Shown piece by piece: positions 37,383 through 47,500 of a stretch of DNA of 64,000 bases (positions within the stretch are counted from its first letter, which is position 1; each line of letters starts with the position of its first letter). The position numbers were made by a program, and so were the translations under genes. The notes beneath the pieces are model-generated. The model worked only from the letters and a program-made list of their open reading frames with translations, was not told the origin of the DNA and did no database searches. This DNA comes from Actinokineospora iranica (lineage in GTDB: Bacteria; Actinomycetota; Actinomycetes; Mycobacteriales; Pseudonocardiaceae), in NCBI RefSeq assembly GCF_900101685.1, contig NZ_FMZZ01000005.1, positions 248,001 to 312,000 of the forward strand, in the 5' to 3' direction.

Positions 37383-38603
37383 ATGTATGAACCTGAGTGG
37401 GCGGCCGTGCCGATCGGCATGGACGCGGACCGGTGGGTGACCAGGGCCGAGTGCCGCAAGGTGGTTGTCGCGGTGCACACCCTGGTCGCGGGCCAGCGGT
37501 TGCTCGACGTGGTGGATTTGGTGGAGTCGGACCCGCGCGTGCAGGTGGTCTACACCCGGGCGCCGGATGTGTTCGGGGCGGGGGTGAGTGGGTTCCTGCG
37601 GTCGATCGGGGCGTTGGAGATCCCTTGGGCGCAGGCGGTTCGGGAGCGGTTCGACCTCGCCATCGCGGCGGCCTACGGCGGTGTCGACCAGCTGCACGGG
37701 CCGCTGGTGCTGCTGCCGCACGGGGCGGGATATGGCAAGCGGGCCAACGGAATCGGCGGGGAGAACGGCCCGGTGTACGGGCTTGACGCGCAGCGGCTGC
37801 TCCGCGACGGGCGGGTGCTGCCGTCGGTGCTGGTGCTGTCCCACGACGAGCAGCGCGACGTGCTCGCCGAGCAGTGCCCGCCCGCCATCGACGCGGCGCT
37901 CGTGGCGGGCGACCCCTGCTACGACCGCATGGTGCTCAGCGCGAAGTCGCGCGAGCGCTACCGGCGCGCGCTGGGCGTGCGGCGTGGCCGCGAGTTGGTG
38001 CTGGTCGCCTCGACGTGGGGGCGGACTTCGCTGGTGGGCCGGGATCTGCCGCTGTTCGCCAGGTTGCAGCGGGAGCTGGACCCCAAGCGGTTCCAGGTGG
38101 CCGCGACGATCCACCCCGCGGTCTGGGGCGGCCACGGCAAGCGGCAGCTGCGCGCCTGGCTGGAGCGGCCGATGGCGCGGGGGCTGATCCTGGTCGAGCC
38201 CGAGGTCGACTGGCGGCCCGCGGTGATCGCTGCCGACCACGTCATCGGCGACCACGGGTCGACCAGCGTCTACGCCGCGGCGATCGGGCGCTCGGTGCTG
38301 GCGGCCGACAGCCCCGAGCGCGACCTCGATCCCGGTTCGCCGCAAGCGTTGCTGGCGGACAAGGCGCCGAGGTGGAAACCAGGCCAGCGCGCGGAGCCGC
38401 AGCTGCGCCGGGCGGCCAAGCGGCTCGACGGCTCGCTGCGCGCCGCGGTCGCCGCCCGGCTCACCTCGCGGCCGGGCCAGTCGCACCGGGTGCTGCGGGA
38501 GAAGCTGTACCAGCTCCTGCGGCTGCCCATTCCGGGCAAGCACCGGCGTCCGGACCCGATTCCGGCGCCGGACTTGGGAATCGGGGGGCGACGTCATGCG
38601 TGA
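37383..38603 (+). CDS. GT-B/TagF-like transferase of unknown function
   Basis: 406 aa, no signal or membrane segment. It resembles the GT-B fold of CDP-glycerol glycerophosphotransferases and related glycosyltransferases: LVLLPHGAGYGKRA (residues ~116-129) matches the HG...HG region, and ADHVIGDHGSTSVYAAAIGRSVL (residue ~285 onward) matches the C-terminal donor-binding segment. The substrate is unknown. GGGGAGGGG precedes the ATG. First gene of a three-gene operon with eight-base overlap to the next, behind SARP-type repeats. A glycosyl or glycerophosphoryl transfer role is inferred from fold only. Confidence 0.6.
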   Translation: MYEPEWAAVPIGMDADRWVTRAECRKVVVAVHTLVAGQRLLDVVDLVESDPRVQVVYTRAPDVFGAGVSGFLRSIGALEIPWAQAVRERFDLAIAAAYGGVDQLHGPLVLLPHGAGYGKRANGIGGENGPVYGLDAQRLLRDGRVLPSVLVLSHDEQRDVLAEQCPPAIDAALVAGDPCYDRMVLSAKSRERYRRALGVRRGRELVLVASTWGRTSLVGRDLPLFARLQRELDPKRFQVAATIHPAVWGGHGKRQLRAWLERPMARGLILVEPEVDWRPAVIAADHVIGDHGSTSVYAAAIGRSVLAADSPERDLDPGSPQALLADKAPRWKPGQRAEPQLRRAAKRLDGSLRAAVAARLTSRPGQSHRVLREKLYQLLRLPIPGKHRRPDPIPAPDLGIGGRRHA

Positions 38604-38919
38604 GGCCGCCGACCCGGTCCTGGTGCGCTGGCGCGGCGCCGACCGCGCGGCCCGGCAGAGCGCGGATGTGCTGCTGGGCGAGCACACCGATCCGGTCGCC
38701 GCGCTGGCCTGGATTCTCCGGGTCTTCGCGGAGTACCCGGGCTGCTTCGCCGCGGCCGCCCGGCATGTCGGCGGACACTGGTGTCTCGTCGCCGTAATGA
38801 TCCACAAAGGACGTCCAGAGTGGATGATCCTGAGCGGTGGGCTGAGCGAGGACGCCACGGAGAACGCTGTGCGGTTCTTCTGCCAGACGGTCCTGACGGA
38901 GGTGTCCACATGCCCGTGA
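38596..38919 (+). CDS. Hypothetical protein of the transferase/PfkB operon
   Basis: 107 aa, unrecognised. No signal peptide. It looks like a compact alpha/beta protein: helices around LAWILRVFAEYPGCFAAAARH, a strand HWCLVAVMIH and a C-terminal helix ENAVRFFCQTVLTEV. Four Cys are present but not in a metal-site pattern. The ATG overlaps the transferase stop by eight bases, and its own stop lies ten bases inside the PfkB gene, so the three are translated as a unit and probably work together. Confidence 0.75.
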   Translation: MREAADPVLVRWRGADRAARQSADVLLGEHTDPVAALAWILRVFAEYPGCFAAAARHVGGHWCLVAVMIHKGRPEWMILSGGLSEDATENAVRFFCQTVLTEVSTCP

Positions 38920-39839
38920 TCGCGGTGGCGGGTGTGGTCAACATCCGGATGTCCTGTGCCGTCGAGGAGTTCCCGGTGCCGCTGATCTCCAGCAGGCGGC
39001 TCCCCAACGGACTCGACATGCGACTGTCCGGCACCGGCATGATCGTCGCGAGGACCGCGGCGGCGCTCGGCTCCCAGGTCGCCCTGGCGACCTACGTCGG
39101 CGCGGACCCGCTGGGCCTGGCGGCCGCGCAATGCCTGCGAGAGGAGGGTTTCTACGGCCCAGGGGTCCAGGTGTGCGCCACCCAGCCCCGGGCGATGGTG
39201 CTCTACGACAAGGCGGGCACCCGGTCCGGCACCAGCGACCTGCGGGACACCCCCGCGCTGCGCTACCCGGCCGAGGTGTTCGCGGCGCTGGTCGGGGACG
39301 GGTGCGATTTGGCCGTGCTGACCAACATCGGATTCACCAGGCCGCTGATCCGGGTCGCCGCCGAGCGCGGCATCCCGTTCGTGACGGACCTGCATGTGGT
39401 CGACGCCGAGGACAGCGCGCACAACCGGGAGTGGATGGCCGCGGCGCACGTGCTGGTCTGCTCGCACGAGGCGCTGCCGCACGGCCCGGTGGCCTGGATC
39501 GAGGCCATGTGGTCCCGCTACGGCGCAGACCTCGTGGTCGTCGGCCGCGGCGCGGACGGCGCGCTGCTGGGCGTGCGGACCGGCAGCCAGGTGTGGCACG
39601 TCGCCGCCGGCACACCGCGCGGCGTCCGGTACGTCAGCGGCGCGGGCGACACGCTCGTCGGGTCGCTGGCGCACCACTACGCCGAGAGCGGCGACCCGGT
39701 GTCGGCGCTGCGGCACGCGGTGCTGACCGCGGGGTGGGCCATCGGCGGCGGGCCGGACCAGCCGCGGCAGCCGAGCGCCGCGGGACTGGCCGAGGTGCGC
39801 GCCGCGCACGGGCTGCCGCTGGTCCGGCGCGTGCGGTGA
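38910..39839 (+). CDS. PfkB family carbohydrate kinase
   Basis: 309 aa from the ATG at 38910, overlapping the 107-aa gene. PfkB/ribokinase fold: N-terminal substrate region LPNGLDMRLSGTGMIVARTAAALG with the beta-lid, VGADPLG, and the C-terminal ATP/anion-hole signature VSGAGDTLVGSLAHHY, in which Asp is the catalytic base. It phosphorylates a sugar or nucleoside-like molecule that cannot be named from sequence. Likely makes or uses the substrate of the transferase two genes upstream. A strong bidirectional terminator follows. Confidence 0.88.
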   Translation: MPVIAVAGVVNIRMSCAVEEFPVPLISSRRLPNGLDMRLSGTGMIVARTAAALGSQVALATYVGADPLGLAAAQCLREEGFYGPGVQVCATQPRAMVLYDKAGTRSGTSDLRDTPALRYPAEVFAALVGDGCDLAVLTNIGFTRPLIRVAAERGIPFVTDLHVVDAEDSAHNREWMAAAHVLVCSHEALPHGPVAWIEAMWSRYGADLVVVGRGADGALLGVRTGSQVWHVAAGTPRGVRYVSGAGDTLVGSLAHHYAESGDPVSALRHAVLTAGWAIGGGPDQPRQPSAAGLAEVRAAHGLPLVRRVR

Positions 39840-39843
39840 CCAG

Positions 39844-39880
39844 GTCCGGCCGCCCCGTTGTCAGGACGGGGCGGCCGGAC
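39844..39880. terminator. Bidirectional hairpin containing the STAND gene stop codon
   Basis: A perfect 15-bp stem (39844-39858 and 39866-39880, GTCCGGCCGCCCCGT and complement) with a 7-base loop. It begins five bases after the PfkB stop. The convergent STAND gene ends at 39861, inside the loop, so the hairpin also encodes that protein's last residues. Confidence 0.85.
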
Positions 39881-41960
39881 CCAGGCCCAACCGGTCCAGA
39901 ATGGCCTCGGCTTCCTCGATGTGCCGCCGCTCTCCGTCGGGGTCCGCCACCACTCGGGACCATTGGGCCAAGGCCCGGTGGGCTTGCGCGGTCTCGTATT
40001 CGGCATCCTGCGCGGCCAACGTGACCAACGCGGACCGCAGCAGGTCGCCCGCGGCCGTGTGCTCGCCGAGCCGGAGCCGGGCCCGCCCGAGTTCGAGCGT
40101 GACGCGCGCGTGGTTGTACGGGTCGGCGTCGGGCAGCCCGGACAGGACCGCCCGCGCCTCCGCGAGGTGCTCGACCGCCCGCTCCACTTGGCCTGCGGCG
40201 ACGCAGGCCTTGCCCAACTCGGTCAACAGCAGCCCGACCGCGCGCGGCGCGGTCCCTTGGCGCATGGTCGCCAGGGCCGCCTCGAACTCGGCGATCACGT
40301 CCACATGCCTGCCGCGCGCCCGGTGCAGCATCGCCAGGCTCTTGCGCGCGCTGGACTCCGCCGCCCGGTCGCCGCGATCACGGGCGGCCCGCAGCGTCTC
40401 CCCGATGTGGTGCTCGGCCTGGTCGTACTCGCCGAGTTCGGTGAGCGTGCGCGCCAGCCGCTTGCGCATCTTGTTCTCCACGGCCGCGTCACCGGACTCG
40501 ATGGCCGCGTCGAGGGCGAGTTCAAGCACCTCGACGGCCTCGACGTGGTGTTTGTGCAGGATGAACAGCGGCAGCATCGCGTAACCGAGACCGGTGACGG
40601 TGTCGAACCAGCGCCGCTCGAACGCCGCCCGCATGACCAGCACGAGGTCGCCGCGCACCTGCTCCAGCCAGTCCAGCGCCGACCGGTGCTCGCGCACCTG
40701 CGGCGGGTGCAGGGCCTCGGTGTCGCGGTCCCACGGCAGCCGGGGGCGGGCGGGCATGACCGTGCGGCTCGCCGCGCGGGTCGCGGCGACGTGCCAGTCC
40801 ACGATGCGGCGCAGGACGTCGGTGGCGTCGTCCCGCGCGGCGCCCAGCACCCTGGCGTGCACCCGGACCAGGTTGTGCAGGCGGTGCCAGCCGTCGTCCG
40901 GCTCGTCCAGCAGGCTGGCGTCGAGCAGGTCGTCGATGGCCTCCGCCGCCCGGTCGAGGTCGAGGCCGGTCGCCGCGGCGACGAGTTCCGGGCTGACCAG
41001 CGCGCCCGGGTGCAGCCCCAGCGCGCGGTAGGCGGCGGCCGCGGGCTCGGGCAGGTCCCGGTACGCCAGGTCGAACGCGGCCCGCACGGAGTAGTCGTCT
41101 TCCACTGACAGCACGTCCAATCTGCGGTGTTCGTCGCGCAGGCGCTCCACCATCCACCCCAGGGACCGGCGCGGCCTCGACAGGATCAGCGCCGCCGACA
41201 CGCACAGCGCGATCGGCAGGCCGCCGCACAGGTCCGCCAGGGCCTCCGCGTGCTCCTGCTCGTCGCGCACCCGCTCGGCGCCCAGGTAGCTCGCGAGCAG
41301 GTCCACCGAGCTCGCCACCTCCAGCGGGTTCACCGGCACCGCGACCGCCCCGCTCGCCATCAACGCGACCAGCGGCCGCCTGCTCGTGGCGACCACGACG
41401 CTCTCCGGCGACCCGGGAAGCAGCGCGCGCACCTGCGCGGACGAGCACACGTCGTCCAGCAGCACCGCGAGCGGCTTGGTCGCGGTCAGGGACCGGAACA
41501 GCGTGGCCCGCTCGGCCAGCGTCACCGGGACGTGCTCGGGCTGCACGCCCAGCGCCCGCAGGAAGCCGCCCAGCACGTCCTCCACGGGCACCGGCTGCCC
41601 GCCTGCCTGCGTCAGTTCGGCGTACAGCTGCCCGGCCGGAAACCGGTCGCCGATTTGCGCGAGCCACCGCAGCGCCAACGCGGTCTTGCCGACCCCGCCC
41701 GCTCCGCGCAGCACCACCACACAGGGTCCGGATCGCGACGAATTTCGGACCGCGAGGGACAATTCACCCAGTTCGCGGTTGCGATTAGTGAAATGTTCTG
41801 GTGGTGAGTGCAACTGCCGGGGGACGATACGCCCACCGGGTGGCGTCGCGTTGGCGAAGTATACGTCGCCGTGGATGTTGGCAGCCTGCACCACTGAACC
41901 GGTTGAGGTGCCCGAGATCGCATTGTCCGTGTGGTGGTTGTCCCTGTCTGGTGGTTCCAC
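39861..41960 (-). CDS. NB-ARC/TPR STAND protein with IHGDVYF-type N-terminus
   Basis: 699 aa from the GTG at 41960, which has GAGGGGGCTC before it; the open frame to 42002 has no better site. Residues 13-35 carry the NAISGTSTGSVVQAANIHGDVYF-type peptide, seen at the start of many actinobacterial NB-ARC proteins (shown here as two parts: NAISGTSTG and VVQAANIHGDVYF). The P-loop GAGGVGKT is at 86-93, Walker B VLLDDVCSS near 170, then ATSRRPL, GLPIALCVSAALI and TPR repeats to the end. There is no DNA-binding domain. Probably a signalling switch; output unknown. Confidence 0.85.
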   Translation of the reverse strand: MEPPDRDNHHTDNAISGTSTGSVVQAANIHGDVYFANATPPGGRIVPRQLHSPPEHFTNRNRELGELSLAVRNSSRSGPCVVVLRGAGGVGKTALALRWLAQIGDRFPAGQLYAELTQAGGQPVPVEDVLGGFLRALGVQPEHVPVTLAERATLFRSLTATKPLAVLLDDVCSSAQVRALLPGSPESVVVATSRRPLVALMASGAVAVPVNPLEVASSVDLLASYLGAERVRDEQEHAEALADLCGGLPIALCVSAALILSRPRRSLGWMVERLRDEHRRLDVLSVEDDYSVRAAFDLAYRDLPEPAAAAYRALGLHPGALVSPELVAAATGLDLDRAAEAIDDLLDASLLDEPDDGWHRLHNLVRVHARVLGAARDDATDVLRRIVDWHVAATRAASRTVMPARPRLPWDRDTEALHPPQVREHRSALDWLEQVRGDLVLVMRAAFERRWFDTVTGLGYAMLPLFILHKHHVEAVEVLELALDAAIESGDAAVENKMRKRLARTLTELGEYDQAEHHIGETLRAARDRGDRAAESSARKSLAMLHRARGRHVDVIAEFEAALATMRQGTAPRAVGLLLTELGKACVAAGQVERAVEHLAEARAVLSGLPDADPYNHARVTLELGRARLRLGEHTAAGDLLRSALVTLAAQDAEYETAQAHRALAQWSRVVADPDGERRHIEEAEAILDRLGLGPAAPS

Positions 41961-42262
41961 CGAGCCCCCTCGACGGTGTTCTCGCAGCTGAGCGTACGGC
42001 AAGTCGGCTGATCCCAGTGTTGAATGGGAATTTGTTCACCTGTATTCCGTACCATCGGGAGACTCTCGGTTAGCGCACTCCAATAAGTGACGGGCAGTGC
42101 GTCGGAGCACATCTTCACGAAACGCAAGAGTGGTATCGCGGACGAATTCGGGTTGCCGCTACTGGCCGTGTCGGGGTGGCCCATTCGGCCGGGCTAACCA
42201 CCTCATCCACTGGAGTGCTCCCCCGCCCGCGGTCGTTTCGGCCGGTAGGAGCGGGGTAGGCC

Positions 42263-43198
42263 ATGGTGGTGGACGTCGTTGTGCTGGGGCAGATCGCGCG
42301 GGACCTCGTGCTCGTCGTGCCCGAGGTCCCCTCGGTAGGCGGCACGACGCCGGTTCGGCGGCGGCGGGAGATGCTGGGCGGCAAGGGCGCCAACATCGCC
42401 GTGGCGCTCGCGCAGCTTGGCGCGTCCGTCGGGCTGGTCGGGGTCGTCGGTGACGACGAGGTGGGTGGGCAGCTGATCGCGAAGGCGGCAGCCGACGGGG
42501 TGGACACGGCGGCGGTGGCGCGGCGGCCCGGCGTCGAGACCGGGCTGATCACCGAGGTGCTCACCGAGGACGGCGGTTGGCGCTACCTGGAGGACCTGCC
42601 CGAGCACGTGCTGCTGACCGAGGCGGACGTGGTCGACGCCGAGCCGATGCTGACGGCCGCGTCCACCGTGGTGGTGCAGTTGCAGCAGCCTGCCGCCGCG
42701 GTGCACGCCGCGGTGCGGCTGGCCAAGGCGGCGGGCCGCCGGGTCGTGCTCGACGGGGCGCCGCCGGAGGACGCGTGCCGGAAGGGTCTGCTGGCCGCGG
42801 CCGACGTCCTGCGGGCCGACCACCGCGAAGGCGAGGCGCTGACCGGCGTGCGCCTCGACAGCGTCGACGCGGCCCGGCGCGCGGGCCGGGCGCTGTTGGC
42901 CGAGGGGCCGTCCCTGGTCGCGCTGGCCGTGGACGGGGTGGGCAACGTGTTCGTCTGGTCGGGCGGGCACTTGGCGCTGCCCCTGGTCGGCGACGCCGTG
43001 GACACCACCGGTGGCGGCGACTCGTTCGTCGCCGCGATGACCTGGGCGCTGCTGCGCGGCGCCGACCCCCGCGCGGCGGCGCGGCTCGCGGTGGCCGCGT
43101 CCGGCGCCACCGTCGGGCGGCCGGGTGGCAGGCCGGAGCTGACGCCGCAGGTGCTGCGCACCAACCTGGCCCGCCTCGACCTGGCCATGTCGTCCTAA
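42263..43198 (+). CDS. Ribokinase-like PfkB family kinase
   Basis: 311 aa; GGAG precedes the ATG. Substrate motif GGKGANIAVALAQLGA near residue 38, VGDDEVGG, and the ATP/catalytic motif DTTGGGDSFVAAM near residue 250, with Asp as base; the second position of the usual DTxGAGD is Gly instead of Ala. It phosphorylates a pentose, adenosine-like or other sugar substrate, not determined. The second PfkB enzyme within 3.4 kb, separated from the first by the STAND gene. Its stop overlaps that of the convergent permease. Confidence 0.9.
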   Translation: MVVDVVVLGQIARDLVLVVPEVPSVGGTTPVRRRREMLGGKGANIAVALAQLGASVGLVGVVGDDEVGGQLIAKAAADGVDTAAVARRPGVETGLITEVLTEDGGWRYLEDLPEHVLLTEADVVDAEPMLTAASTVVVQLQQPAAAVHAAVRLAKAAGRRVVLDGAPPEDACRKGLLAAADVLRADHREGEALTGVRLDSVDAARRAGRALLAEGPSLVALAVDGVGNVFVWSGGHLALPLVGDAVDTTGGGDSFVAAMTWALLRGADPRAAARLAVAASGATVGRPGGRPELTPQVLRTNLARLDLAMSS

Positions 43199-44301
43199 GT
43201 GGCCACCTCATCCTCGCTGTCCTCGCTGTCCTCGCTAGACGCCGGGGCTTCGAGCAGCGTCACCGTGGCCGTCCGAACCGCCGCGACCAGGGGCACGGCC
43301 AGCAGCGCCCCCGCCACCCCGGCCAGGTGCACGCCGATCGCGACGGCCAGCACGACGACCAGCGCGTGCAGGCGCACCGCGTTGCCCATCAGCAGCGGTT
43401 CCAGGACGTTGCCCTCCAGTTGCTGCACCCCGATCACGATCAGCGCCACGATCACCGCGACCACCGGACCCTGGCTGACCAGGGCCACCGCCACCGCCAG
43501 CAGTCCGGACACGAACGCCCCCACCAGCGGGACGAACGCGCCGAGGAACACCACCGCCGCCAGCGGCACGACCAGCGGCACCCCCGTGGCCCACAGCCCC
43601 ACCCCGATGCCAACCGCGTCGATCACCGCGATCGCCACCGTCGCCCGGGCGTAGGCGCTGAGCTCGCCGAACACCCGCCGCCCCGCCTCAGCCAGCCGAT
43701 GCCGCTGAGGGGCGAACGGCCGGATCAGACCGGCCCACAACCGGGGCCCGTCATGCACGAGCATCACCAGGATGAACAGCGTCAGAACCACCCCGGTCAA
43801 CACGGACCCGACCGTGGAGAACGCCCCCCACACCCCGCTGACCAGCGAGTCCTTCTGCCCCGTCACCCACCCCTTGGCCTGGCCTGCGAGCCGGTTCAAC
43901 TCGTCGGCGTCCAGCCCCAGCGTCCCCGCGGCCCAGTCCCGCAACCGCCCGTAGCTCTCTCCCAGGCTGTTCCCCAGCGCGGGCATCCCCGCCACGACCG
44001 ACCGCACCACGAACCACAGCAGCCCACCCACCACGGCCAGCCCGCCGACCACCACCCCCGCCGTGGCCAACCCCCTCGGCACCCCACGCCCGACCAGCCA
44101 CCGCGCGGGCGGCCCGAACAGGGCGGCCAGCAGCACCGCAACCCCGAACGGAACCGTGACCACCGACAACCGCCCCACGACGGTCACCACCAACCACACC
44201 GCCCCGGCGATGAGCAACAGCCGCAACGACCACGCGGCAAGGCTCCGCAGCACACGCCCGACATCGACCCGCGCCCCGGCGGGCTCTGGAGGAGTGGTCA
44301 C
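43195..44301 (-). CDS. AI-2E family transporter
   Basis: 368 aa with about eight membrane helices in the AI-2E/TqsA arrangement: a hairpin near the N-terminus (LRLLLIAGAVWLVVTVVGRL), an amphipathic middle (SLGESYGRLRDWAAGTLGL), and a C-terminal cluster with LVPLVGAFVSGLLAVAVAL and VIGVQQLEGNVLEPLLMG. Family members export or exchange small molecules, some as Na+/H+ antiporters; the autoinducer link is historic. GTG start. The C-terminus is a Ser/Glu/Asp repeat (SSEDSEDSEDE), from a 9-bp repeat. Confidence 0.9.
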   Translation of the reverse strand: MTTPPEPAGARVDVGRVLRSLAAWSLRLLLIAGAVWLVVTVVGRLSVVTVPFGVAVLLAALFGPPARWLVGRGVPRGLATAGVVVGGLAVVGGLLWFVVRSVVAGMPALGNSLGESYGRLRDWAAGTLGLDADELNRLAGQAKGWVTGQKDSLVSGVWGAFSTVGSVLTGVVLTLFILVMLVHDGPRLWAGLIRPFAPQRHRLAEAGRRVFGELSAYARATVAIAVIDAVGIGVGLWATGVPLVVPLAAVVFLGAFVPLVGAFVSGLLAVAVALVSQGPVVAVIVALIVIGVQQLEGNVLEPLLMGNAVRLHALVVVLAVAIGVHLAGVAGALLAVPLVAAVRTATVTLLEAPASSEDSEDSEDEVAT

Positions 44302-44591
44302 ACTGCCCCGGGTAACCCCGCGCCCCGCTCCGAAACGTCCCCTTGGTCACCCTCAGGCCCCTGAGAGCCCCCGCCAGGACATACCCGAGCACTGCCAGTC
44401 AGCACCAACGCCCGCCCAGCGCCCGATGGGCGCAGGAGGGCACCCGCCCCTCACCAACCCAGCGCCCGCCCGATGCTCGACGGGAGCGGTGCGGCCAACC
44501 CGAGCATCTGCCAGGCAGAACCAGCGCCGCCCAGTGCTCGCTGGTTGCACCCTATCGAGCAACCCACCAGAACCCCCACAGAGCCAAGCGA
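44302..44591. other. Intergenic region with imperfect repeats, no gene supported
   Basis: The 290 bp between the permease start and the oxidoreductase stop contain three loosely related segments built on CGCCCAGCGCCCGAT and GCGCCC-gat-GGGCGC. No frame with a ribosome site and plausible protein was found. It should hold the permease promoter. Confidence 0.5.
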
Positions 44592-47500
44592 TCAAGCAGC
44601 AGCAGACTCCCGATGCTCCAACCGGGCCAAAGCCTCGGCAAGCCGCCCCCGATAAACCTCAACCGAAGCCAACTTCACCTCTTCATACCCCCGCACAAGA
44701 TCCGGCAACTCAGCGATCTCCACCGCCAGCTCATACCGATCCAACGACCGCACCAGCCGCGCCACCAGTTCCACATACTCCGCCACCAGGGCACGCTCAA
44801 CCTTGCGCACCCGAGCCCGCCCGAACGGATCGAACGGCGTCCCCCGCAGCAGGCGCAACCCCCGCAGCACCCCGAAAACCACCCGAGCGGACCGCTTCAG
44901 AGTGATTTTCCGACGCCACCCCAGCGCCCGCAGCACCGGCGGATGCAGCTGATACCCCAGAACAGCGCCAACCCCATGCCGCGACTCGATCTCAGCCCGC
45001 AGCGCGGGGTCCAGGTGCAACCGGGCGACCTCGTACTCGTCCTTGTAGGCCATCAGCTTGAACAGATTCCGCGCCACAGCCTCCGCGACCCGCCCCGGCA
45101 GCCCGGCGGCCCGCTCGGCTTCGGCCACAGTGGACACGACATCCACATACCGCTGCGCGTAAGCCGCGTTCTGATAGGCCACCAGCTGCGGCACCCGAAT
45201 ATCCAGCAGCCGCCGCAGTTCCCCGCTGAACCCGGTCACCATCGGCGACGGCGCAGGGGCGGGTGAGGGCGCGTCAGCCAACCACCCCGGCTCAAGAACA
45301 GCCTTCCGCCCGGCCCGGAACGCCTGGATCGTCGCGCTCACACCAACGCCGTTGAGTTCGATCGCACGCTCGATGGCCGCCGCGGGCATCGGCAGCACGC
45401 CCAGCTGGTAAGCCGCCCCGACGACCAGGAAGTTCGCCGCAGCAGTGCCACCGAGCAGCCGTTCCGCCAGATCGAGCGCGTCGAACGCCCGCACCCGGGC
45501 CGTCCGCGCGGAGATCCGGCTGACCAAGCCGTCCGGGTAGGACACGCCAGGGTCGACAACCATCTGCCCGGTCGGCACCTCGGACGTCGACACGACCGCC
45601 ACTGTCCGCGCGCTGTCGCACCGGGACAGAGTGGTCTCGTTCGCCGCGGCCAGCGCGTCGAACGCGAGGTACCCGTCGGCCATCCCGGCGGGCACCAGCC
45701 CGGGAACCGCCCTGGGCGAAGGTGTGACGCGCAGATGCGACACCACCGCCCCCGCCTTCTGGCTCAGCCCGGTCTGGTCGAGCGCCCGCGCGTCGAGGCC
45801 GCTGAGCAGCGCGGCCGTGGCGAGCACCTGGTTCGTGGTGACCACCCCGGTGCCGCCGATGCCGACCATCACCAGATTCGCCGACGCGGGCAGGGAATCG
45901 GGCTCGGGCAGGTCGGCGGGAAGCGGGTCGCTGGCGAGTTTCCTCTTGCCTCCCTTGCCAGGGATCACCGTCAGGAACGACGGGCAGTCGCCGAGCAGGC
46001 AGGAGTAGTCCTTGTTGCAAGAGGTCTGGTCGATGCGGGTCTTGCGGCCGAACTCGGTGTCGACCGGCTCGACGCTCAGGCAGTTCGACTTGCGGCCGCA
46101 GTCCCCGCAGCCCTCGCACACGGATTCGTTGATATGCACCAGTTTCGCCGGTTCCGGGGCGAGTCCGCGTTTGCGCTTGCGGCGTTTCTCGGCCGCGCAC
46201 TCCTGGTCGTAGAGGATCACCGTGACCCCGGGCGTCGCGCGCAGTTCCCGCTGCACGGCGTCGAGGTCGTCGCGGTGGCGCACCCGCGTTCCCCGCGCCC
46301 ATTTCGTGCCGCGCCGGTACTTTCGCGGATCGTCGGTGACCACGACGGTTTTCGCGACGCCCTCGGCGCGCAGCAGGTCGGTGACCGCGGCCGGGTCGAT
46401 CGAGCCGTCCGCGTGCTGCCCGCCGGTCATCGCGACCGCCGCGTTGTAGAGCAGCTTGAACGTGATCGTGGTGCCCGCCGCGACCGCCTGGCGGATCGCG
46501 AGGCTGCCGGAGTGGAAGAACGTGCCGTCGCCGAGGTTCTGGAACAGGTGCTCGGTGTCGCTGAACCGCTCCGCGCCGACCCAGCTCATGCCCTCCCCGC
46601 CCATCTGCGAGAAGCCCGCGCTGCGGTCCATGAACGTGGTCATGGTGTGGCAGCCGATGCCCGCGCCCGCGATGGAGCCGTCGGGGACCTCGGTGGACCG
46701 GTTGTGCGGGCAGCCGGAGCAGAAGAACGGGGTGCGGTTGACCGGTGTCAGCGTCAACGCGGGCAGCCGCGGCCGCAGCGCGGGATGGCGCAGGTCGACG
46801 TGCTCGCGGCCGATCCGGTCGGCGAGGAACCGGCCGAGCGCGACGACGAGCCGGTCGGCGTCCAGCGCGCCGTCGACCGGGACGAGCGTCTTGCCGTCTG
46901 GCCCGCGTTTGCCGTGGACCCGCGGCCGCACGGCCTGGTCGAACAGCGCTTCCTTCACCTGCGCCTCGATGAACGGCCGCTTGTCCTCGACGACAACCAG
47001 GTCGTCCAGGCCGTCGGCGAACCGGGCCAGCAGGTCGCGGTCGAGCGGGTGGACCATGCCCAGCCGCAGCACCCGCACACCGCGGCGGACCAGCGCGTCC
47101 TCGGTCAGCCCGAGCCGGTCGAGCGCGTCCCGCAGGCAGGCGTAGGTGTGCCCGGACGCCACGATCCCCAGGCGCGCGTCGGACACCGCGCCCTCGATCC
47201 GGTTGAGCCCGTTGGCCGCGCCGAACGCGACCGCCGCCGCGAGCCTGCCTTCCAGCACCTCGCGTTCCAGCGCCAGCCCCTCGGGGATGCCCACCCCGGG
47301 CCGGTGCGTCGGCGTCCACGGGCGACCGTCCCACTCGAACCGCGGGGTCACGATCTCCGGGACCGCGCCGAGGTCGACGGCCTCGTAGGCGTCCCCGATG
47401 TTCGTCACGATGGTGAACCCGGCCCACGCCCCGCTGAACCGCGACATCTCGAACCCGAACCGCCCCAGCCGCAGCACGTCGGCCACGTCCACGGGCGCCA

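Noticed and set aside
44302-44591. Repeats built on CGCCCAGCGCCCGAT as a structured array
   Set aside because: The copies are too diverged and irregular in spacing to claim a defined repeat family.
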